Positions 57,695 through 64,000 of a stretch of DNA of 64,000 nucleotides are shown here, in pieces. Numbering within the stretch: position 1 is the stretch's first letter; every line of letters begins with the position of its first letter. The stretch comes from Bacteroidia bacterium (GTDB taxonomy: Bacteria; Bacteroidota; Bacteroidia; B-17B0; Aurantibacillaceae). The notes below the pieces were generated by a model. It saw only the letters and a program-made list of their open reading frames with translations. It was not told where the DNA came from and ran no database searches. The translations under genes and the position numbers were made by a program. The stretch covers positions 62,001-126,000 of the forward strand of contig BPGX01000007.1 in assembly GCA_026003255.1 (NCBI GenBank). The letters are read 5' to 3'.

Positions 57695-58716
57695 ATGAAA
57701 GTAGCTGTAGTTGGTGCCACGGGGTTAGTAGGACAGGAGATGATTAAAGTATTAGAAGAATTTTCAATTTCCTGTAACAGAATTTATTCCAGTAGCATCC
57801 GAAAAATCTATTGGCAAAAAAGTTAACTACAACCAAAAAGAATACGCTGTTGTCTCTGTTAAAGATGCCATTGCCCCAAAAACCGCATATTGCCTTGTTT
57901 TCAGCAGGTAGCAAAACCTCATTAGAATACGCACCATTATTCGCTGAAGAAGGTACTTATGTCATAGATAACTCTTCTGCATTTCGCATGGATAAAGACA
58001 AACCGCTTATTGTTCCCGAAATCAATGCCAATGTTTTGAAAAAAGAAGATAAAATCATTGCCAATCCCAATTGCTCTACCATTCAGATGTTAATGGTATT
58101 ACACCCCTTGCATCATCGTTTTAAAATCAAAAAAATCATTGTATCCACCTATCAGGCAGTAACTGGTACAGGTGCAAAGGCGGTAGAACAATTGATGTTA
58201 GAAAGACAGGGTAAAAAAGCCCGAAAATGCTGCTTACCCCTACCCTATTGATTTGAATTTGATTCCACATATTGATGTTTTCACAGAAAAACGATTTTTA
58301 CAAAAGAAGAGATGAAAATGCACAACGAAAACACGGAAAAATACTTAATGATTATACTATTTCTGTGAATGCTACTTGTGTGGCGTGTGCCAGTTGTTGG
58401 CGGACACAGCGAAAGTGTGTATGTAGAATTTGAAAAAGATTTTGAAGTCAATGAAGTAAGAGAAATTTTATCGAAAACAAAAAGGTGTGATTGTTCAAGA
58501 CGATGTAAAAAAACAATATATATCCAATGCCTTTGTATGCTCATAAAAAAAAAACGAAACTTTTGTAGGAAGAATTCGTAAAGATTTTGATAATCCGAAA
58601 GCATTAAAATCTTTTTATAGTTGCTGATAACTTAAGAAAAGGCGCCGCTACCAATGCCGTTCAGATTTGCTGAATATGTTTTGAAAAAGTTTTTTAAATT
58701 AATCATTACAAATTAA
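57695..58716 (+). CDS. asd: Aspartate-semialdehyde dehydrogenase (multiple frameshifts in this sequence)
   Basis: Asd reduces aspartyl phosphate to the semialdehyde, feeding diaminopimelate, lysine, threonine and methionine. Across three frames one reads VAVVGATGLVGQEMIKVLEEF, FSAGSKTSLEYAPLFAEEGTYVIDNSSAFRMD, the catalytic Cys in IANPNCSTIQMLMVLHPLH, STYQAVTGTGAKAVEQL, RVPVVGGHSESVYVEFEKDFEV and the final NLRKGAATNAVQIAEYVL. The interval of about 1022 bases matches the normal length near 330-340 residues. At least six one-base errors, mostly extra bases in short runs, break it. The gene is normally indispensable for cell-wall synthesis, so sequence error is far likelier than loss. Confidence 0.88.
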
Positions 58717-58783
58717 TAATTTCTTCACATTGTAGTAATACAAAATTTCACATAAAACCTTTATTTTTTGTAAAAAAATTTAT

Positions 58784-59468
58784 ATGGCCATTAAAGTTTT
58801 AATTGCAGATGATGAAGAAGACATCCTGCAATTTTTTGTCCTACAATCTACAAAAAGAAGGTTATGAAGTAATTACTGCTACCAATGGAGCAGATGCCAT
58901 CAAGTTGGCAAAAAAAAGAAAAAAACCCGATTTGATAGTACTGGATATAATGATGCCAGTAATGGATGGAATGGAAAACCTGTCGTGAATTAAGAGAAAT
59001 GCCAGAAACAAAAAGACAAACTGATTGTATTTTCTAACTGCCAGAAGCGAAGATTATTCTCAAATAGCGGGCTTTGAAAAACGGTGCCGACGATTATATT
59101 ACAAAAACCCATCAAGCCCAAACTCTTCATTTCAAGAATTAAAGCATTATTAAGAAGAATACAATCCAATGAACAATCTCTTATTGATTTAGGAAACATC
59201 AAAATAGATAAAGAAAAAACACATTGTTTACAAAGACGATAAAGTGTTGGATTTTCCTAAAAAAAGAATTTTTATTATTAGAATTATTAGCCAGTAAGCC
59301 CGGTAAAGTTTTTCACCAGAGAATATATTTTAGAAAAAAGTTTGGGGAGAAGGACGTTATTGTTGGAGAACGAACCATTGATGTACACATTCGTAAGATT
59401 CGTGAAAAAAATTGGCGATGAGTATATTAAAAACTGTGAAAGGATTGGGCTACAAATTAGAGTGTTAA
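58784..59468 (+). CDS. OmpR/PhoB-family response regulator (multiple frameshifts)
   Basis: Following the frames gives a complete regulator of about 225 residues. The receiver has [11 protein letters not shown], phospho-acceptor Asp in [17 protein letters not shown] and the Lys in DDYITKPIKPK. The winged-helix DNA-binding domain has [33 protein letters not shown] and [10 protein letters not shown]. Examples of likely errors are an extra T in the T6 run near 58831, extra A in the runs near 58909-58927, and extra bases at 58976-58980 and near 59076. An intrinsic terminator follows. A partner kinase is not in the window. Confidence 0.85.
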
Positions 59469-59490
59469 AAACATTTCTCAAAAAAAAATG

Positions 59491-59520
59491 AAAGGGAAAA
59501 CGTTATGCTTCCCTTTTTTT
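59491..59520 (+). terminator. Intrinsic terminator after the PhoB-like regulator
   Basis: AAAGGGAA (59491-59498) pairs with TTCCCTTT (59509-59516), an 8-bp stem with a 10-base loop, and the T run continues to 59520. A run of A precedes the stem (59480-59488), so it may also serve the convergent amidase gene. Confidence 0.8.
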
Positions 59521-59554
59521 GTCGGTATACTCTTTTTATAGATTAAAATGTTAA

Positions 59555-62500
59555 TTACTCCTTAATAATCTTACTCGTTTGAATTGTTTGATTTTGATTG
59601 TTTGTCACTTTTATAAAATAAACACCTTTAGGCCAATTTAAGGTATTAATTTTTTATTTCATTATTGGCCGATATTTTTTCATAAATAAGCATTCCAAGA
59701 GAATTGTAAATCTCAATATCAGAAACAAATGGTAAATAAATATTTACCCAATCTTTTGTCGGATTAGGATACAATAATATTGCATTAGATAAAACATTAG
59801 ACAATCCAGATATTCCAGTAGTAACACAAGTAGTGTCAACCGTTTGTCCATTACTACTAACTACTGCACTTTGTAATCCTGCACCATTTTCAGCTTTTAC
59901 ATTAAAATAATAAGTAGTACCATGAGCAATTGATGGAATATTTACTGTAATAAGAGTATTTGCCCACGCATTTGTCCAGTTAATCACATTGGTAGCACCA
60001 GGACTTGTACCCACTGAATACCAGTATTGTGTCAGCCCCGAATGTGGGGTCCGTTGAAGTTGCCCAATTCGCGCTCAAACTATCTTTAGTACAAGCGACA
60101 TTTATATCAGTAGTTTTTCCATCATTTATTGGAGTAGGTAATGTTGGTGGTGTCCAATCTACATTGACATCATCATAAGCAATAGACGAGATATTATCGG
60201 CATTATCTTGAGAAATAGATTTAATTCGTCCAGCAGGAGTAGAAGGATTGGGATTTTGGTAACGTAAATCTGTATTACCTGGACCAACCGTAACATTAAT
60301 ATTACCACTCACTCTTGAACGATAAATCTTCAATTGATTGATACTCATTACAGTATTTCCACTTCTAAACGACACATATTTCCCATTTGCCATATTATGT
60401 GGAGATGGATCTTGCCATTTATTGATAAGTTGATTATTCCAGTATGTCCCAGATTTCGCCGGTTGTTCTATCATAGATAACTTTTACATTATACCAGGTA
60501 TTAGCTGAAAAAGTTAATGGAATATCTACTACAGGCGAACCAAAAGTGTTATTTACAGTTTTATATAATTGAAATTTTTGATTATCCAGACGGAACCAAA
60601 CAAAATAAGAATTACTTCTGTTAGATGTAGAACCTGTGTCACAAAAGAAGTGAAAACCACCCCTTCTATTGGTGCCTGTACCATCTAATTTAATGTCAAA
60701 TTCATATAGATAACGATTGGATAATGTTTGGTCTACAAACGTATATATGTTTGTATTACCCGCAGTAGAGGATGTTTCATCACTTTTGAATTAATTCGCC
60801 ACCAGATTGTGACCATGTTCCAACAACTGTAGTCCAGTACGGGACGAATGGCAGAACTATCAAAATTATCAGCCAGGAAACCTCTGCTTCTATTAGCATC
60901 CCAATAGTTTCCATTGTATTCGATGACTTGATAGTAACCTTTTTGAATGCCGCTACCTCCTGTGTTATCTACATCAGAAATGGTAGTTGTGAAATTAGAG
61001 GTAACCCATATAGGAGCACTTACAGCAGTGGTAGGTGCAATATTATCGGTTGCAGAACCCGTTGCAGTAATAGTATAAGTTGCCGCCCAACCTGTGCTGG
61101 TGGTAGCACAATCACTACGAAATTCAACTAATAGTGAATCATTATTTACAGTGATATTTCCGGGTGAATTGGTTCCTGTATAATATCCAACTAATGGGGA
61201 CCAAACTGAACCTCCATTGTAAATATACATATAATCCCATGTATTTTCTAAACTAAAACTTGAAAAAGACAAAGAAATTTGAGTAGCTCCGGGCTGTGTA
61301 AATAAGTATATTTTTCTTTCATCATCAGAGTAATTACCAGTACTTCCACCGCTATCATAAAAAATTGCCTGAAGAAGCAGTATAAGTGGATGTTATTGTA
61401 TAAGGTGAATTGATAAGTTTGTAATATCTATCCCAATTCCAGTATTGACCAGGGGTCCGTGTGTGTTTGATTAGGATAATGTTGATGTCCTTTGATTTTT
61501 GTACAAGATCCAGGAATGGAAGATTGATTGTAATGAGTGGTTGGTAACCATGGCCAGAAAACCCTGTTCTTACCGGATTAATGCCATATCCACTATTGCA
61601 AATATCCCTCACTAATGCAGCAGAGGAGTTATACAACAGCTGTTGTAAACCAGCTTGAAACTGCTAACATAACCTTCGTGTTCTAACCCAATAGTATAGG
61701 GATTTTCAGTACCCACCATGCCATGCTTTATTGGCTTCCAAAACCATTTGGGTAACCTGACCATCACTACTCCTTAAAAACATAATGAGCCGAAACACCG
61801 GCTGCACAATTTTTAAACCAGGATATACATCCCGCATAACTGCCCTGAACTACATGAATAGTAACAGCAGAAATTTGTGTACCATTTCTAGAAGAATAAT
61901 TACAACTGGCCGCTGGATCCCATATAGCAGGTGGATAATCAGCTGATAACACTTGTTGATTTGAACTCATTTTTGTACATTGCGCCTTCATTCGTATAAA
62001 TACTCTCGTCAGTAATATTTACATAACGTGAACTTAATACCGCATAGTTTTTCTTTGAAAATTTCCCTTAAATTGATATTGTAATTTGGAAAGTGATATG
62101 CATTTTGAAATTCTGGTTGCGCCAAAAAACCAATACAATTGATAAAGATGCGATTGCATAGCAAAAATCATTGATTAAATCGTGGGTTAAAGGCAATTCA
62201 CTTAATTCAATAAAAATTGTTTTGTAACGTTCTAAATTTTCAGTACCGAAAATGTTTTTTTTGTTGTTGTAAACTTTGAAAAAGCCGCTGCGTAAGCCAG
62301 AATAGATGTTTCAGGATTATTTTTAATATCGTTGATTGAAAATCCGGACAGTTGAGCCACTTTCAAAAGATTTTCACGGAAGTAATTTTTTACCATCTTC
62401 AATCAGTCCCCATTACAGTAAGCGCTTTAGGTAAACCAATACAACTGTTTTGAGAACCATCTAAATGATAAAAAACGAGTTTGAGTATAAGCAATCGCTT

Positions 62501-62652
62501 CTAGAAATCCCTTTGGAACAGAAGGATAAATAGCGTATGCCTTCTGAAACGAGGTATAATAAGGATTTTCAGGTGTTTCAATAGGATTGGAAGCTATTAA
62601 ACTGCTCAAATAAAAAACTGATAGTTGAAATCAAAATAATTTTTGTTTTCAT
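59555..62652 (-). CDS. Secreted multidomain N-acetylmuramoyl-L-alanine amidase, T9SS type A (many frameshifts)
   Basis: Pieces in three frames assemble into one protein of about 1030 residues. A signal peptide (MKTKIILISTISFL) is followed by a lysozyme-like N-terminal region (VPKGFLEAIAYTQTRF). The amidase domain has ISAVTIHVVQGSYAGCISWFKN, AGVSAHYVF, NPYTIGLEHEGYV and GQYWNWDRYYKLI. A CUB-like module follows (FSLENTWDYMYIYNGG, VEFRSDCATTSTGWAATYT), then a concanavalin A/golvesin-like segment, a fibronectin III-like module (AHGTTYYFNVKAENGAG) and a type A T9SS end (LLYPNPTKDWVNIYLP, KGVYFIKVTNNQNQTIQTSKIIKE). It would cut peptidoglycan of other cells or of itself outside the cell. Breaks occur every 100-300 bases and look technical. 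Domain borders in the broken parts are approximate. Confidence 0.82.
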
Positions 62653-62694
62653 AAAATTTAATTTTTTTTGTATGCAAAAAATAATAAATAATTT

Positions 62695-64000
62695 TTATCC
62701 ATACAAAAGTTCTTCTAAATCTTTTTCTACTTTTAAATTGTCAATGATGAAATCCTGTCTTTCAGGTGTATTTTTTGCCCATATAGTAGTTTAGTAGTTC
62801 CTGAATAGATGCTTTTTGATCAAGTAATACAGGTTCCAGTCGCATATCTTTTCCAATAAAAATGACGAAAATTCGTCCGGAGAAATTTCCCCTAATCCCT
62901 TAAAGCGGGTAATTTCTGGCTTACCTCCTAATTTTTTCTATGGCTTTGCTTTTTCTCCTCATTTGAATAACAGTAAATCGTTTCTTTTTTATTTCTCACT
63001 CTAAATAAGGGTGTTTTGTAAGATAAACAAATGATTGTTTTTTCACTAATTCCGGGAAAAAACTGTAAGAAGAAAGTCATCAGTAATAACCGAATGTGCA
63101 TTCCGTCAACATCAGCATCGGTAGCAATCACGATGTTATTATAACGTAAATTTTCAAGACCATCTTCAATATCCAAAGCGGCCTGCAATAAATTAAACTC
63201 TTCATTTTCATAAACGACTTTTTTAGTAAGTCCAAAGCAATTCAATGGTTTTCCCTTTCAAGCTAAATACCGCTTGTGTTTGTACATCTCTCACTTTTGT
63301 AATAGAACCACTTGCGGAATCTCCTTCACATATAAATAGAGTGGATTCAAAAACGTCTTGGATTTTTTTTCATCCGTAAGATGTATTTTACAATCACGCA
63401 ACTTTTTATTGTGTAAAGAGGCCTTTTTAGCTCGCTCACGGGCTAATTTTTGAATACCTGCCAATTCTTTACGTTCTTTTTCATTTATCTGAATTTTATT
63501 TTCAATAGCTTTGGCTATTTCAGGATTCTTATGTAAAAAATTAATCTAATTCTTTGGCTAAAAAAATCCCCAACAAAAACTGCGAATGCTTTGACCACCA
63601 GGTGCTATTTCCTGTGACCCAAGTTTGGTTTTTGTTTGCGATTCAAAAACCGGTTCCTGAATTTTTACAGAAATGGCTGCAATAATGGATTTGCGAATGT
63701 CAACTGCTTCGTAATTTTTCTTGAAAAAATCACGAATAGTTTTGACTACGGCTTCTTTGAAAGCAGACAAGTGTGTGCCTCCCTGGGTTGTATATTGACC
63801 ATTCACATACGAATAATATTCTTCGGTAAAGTGTTCATTACTGTGCGTGAATGCAACTTCAATATCCTCACCGCGTAAGTGAATGATGGGATATAAAATT
63901 TCTCCACTAATGTTTTTTTCTAACAAATCTCTTAAACCATTTTCTGACTTGTAAAAATGCGTATCGTTAAATACCAGTGTGAGACCGGTATTCAGGTAAG
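62695..64000 (-). CDS. parE: DNA topoisomerase IV subunit B, 3' part (many frameshifts; 5' end outside window)
   Basis: Reading from the right edge, the transducer region shows [42 protein letters not shown] and [15 protein letters not shown]. The TOPRIM domain has [28 protein letters not shown], and the end ([10 protein letters not shown]) stops at 62695-62697. The [14 protein letters not shown] wording fits ParE of Bacteroidota better than GyrB, which normally has an NNINTIEGGTHL-type sequence. The partner ParC is not seen. One-base errors break it repeatedly. It is 42 bases upstream of the amidase gene on the same strand. Confidence 0.85.

Overview
The window is about 34-35% GC by eye and carries protein families typical of the phylum Bacteroidota. 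The evidence includes type IX secretion (T9SS) C-terminal domains of types A and B, a giant SprB-repeat adhesin, an S46 dipeptidyl-peptidase, a Rho factor with a long disordered insert, a CcmE of the Cys type, a flavobacterial-type alpha-oxoamine synthase, and promoters with the Bacteroidota -7 element TAnnTTTG. A free-living Chitinophagia- or Saprospiria-like lineage fits, but the window alone does not fix the order. Nearly everything is chromosomal housekeeping with T9SS cargo. I see no prophage, integrase, transposase, CRISPR array or complete defence system.

Layout. 1-1.3 kb: accA, a 37-residue membrane microprotein and a partial tatA (minus strand). 1.5-9.4 kb: a 2621-residue SprB-type adhesin, followed by a hairpin and a MITE/REP-like palindromic element (9466-9790). 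9.8-22.2 kb: an alpha-oxoamine synthase, then plus-strand mfd, a beta-barrel-like protein, an NlpC/P60 peptidase, xseA-xseB, a VWA membrane protein and uvrB. 22.3-23.8 kb: ccmC-ccmD-ccmE and tRNA-Glu (minus). 23.8-31.3 kb: nitrilase-family amidase, pckA, tRNA-His, a DUF1016 PD-(D/E)XK protein, purH, a phosphohexomutase and pssA. 31.3-39.7 kb: hemH and lspA (minus), a damaged sulfotransferase, a secreted protein, rho, two small envelope proteins and an S46 peptidase. 40.2-43.8 kb: bifunctional NAD(P)HX repair enzyme and a WG-repeat protein. 44-51.7 kb: a compact minus-strand run tatA-gatA-purB-two unknowns-cdsA-histidine kinase-substrate-binding lipoprotein-FecCD permease. 51.8-57.4 kb: LytTR regulator, LytS-type sensor kinase, a T9SS type B protein and a BadF/GlcNAc-kinase-like protein. 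57.7-64 kb: asd, a PhoB-like regulator, a T9SS-secreted N-acetylmuramoyl-L-alanine amidase and the 3' part of parE.

Sequence quality matters for reading this window. Mfd, the nitrilase, pckA, lspA, the sulfotransferase and everything after about 53.6 kb carry frameshifts. Nearly all are cured by deleting one base, mostly from a homopolymer. Their density rises steeply toward 64 kb, where essential genes such as asd and parE appear shattered. I read these as consensus errors near a contig end, not gene decay. The sulfotransferase may be a genuine pseudogene.

The most interesting non-coding signals are the composite palindromic element at 9.4-9.8 kb and a dispersed modular intergenic repeat seen at 22.2, 39.9, 43.9 and 57.6 kb, in one copy of which one module is flipped. 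A separate repeat of another type lies at 17.9 kb. I did not find a convincing new multi-gene system. The nearest candidates are the histidine kinase embedded in an ATPase-less ABC uptake operon and the LytTR/LytS/T9SS-B trio.
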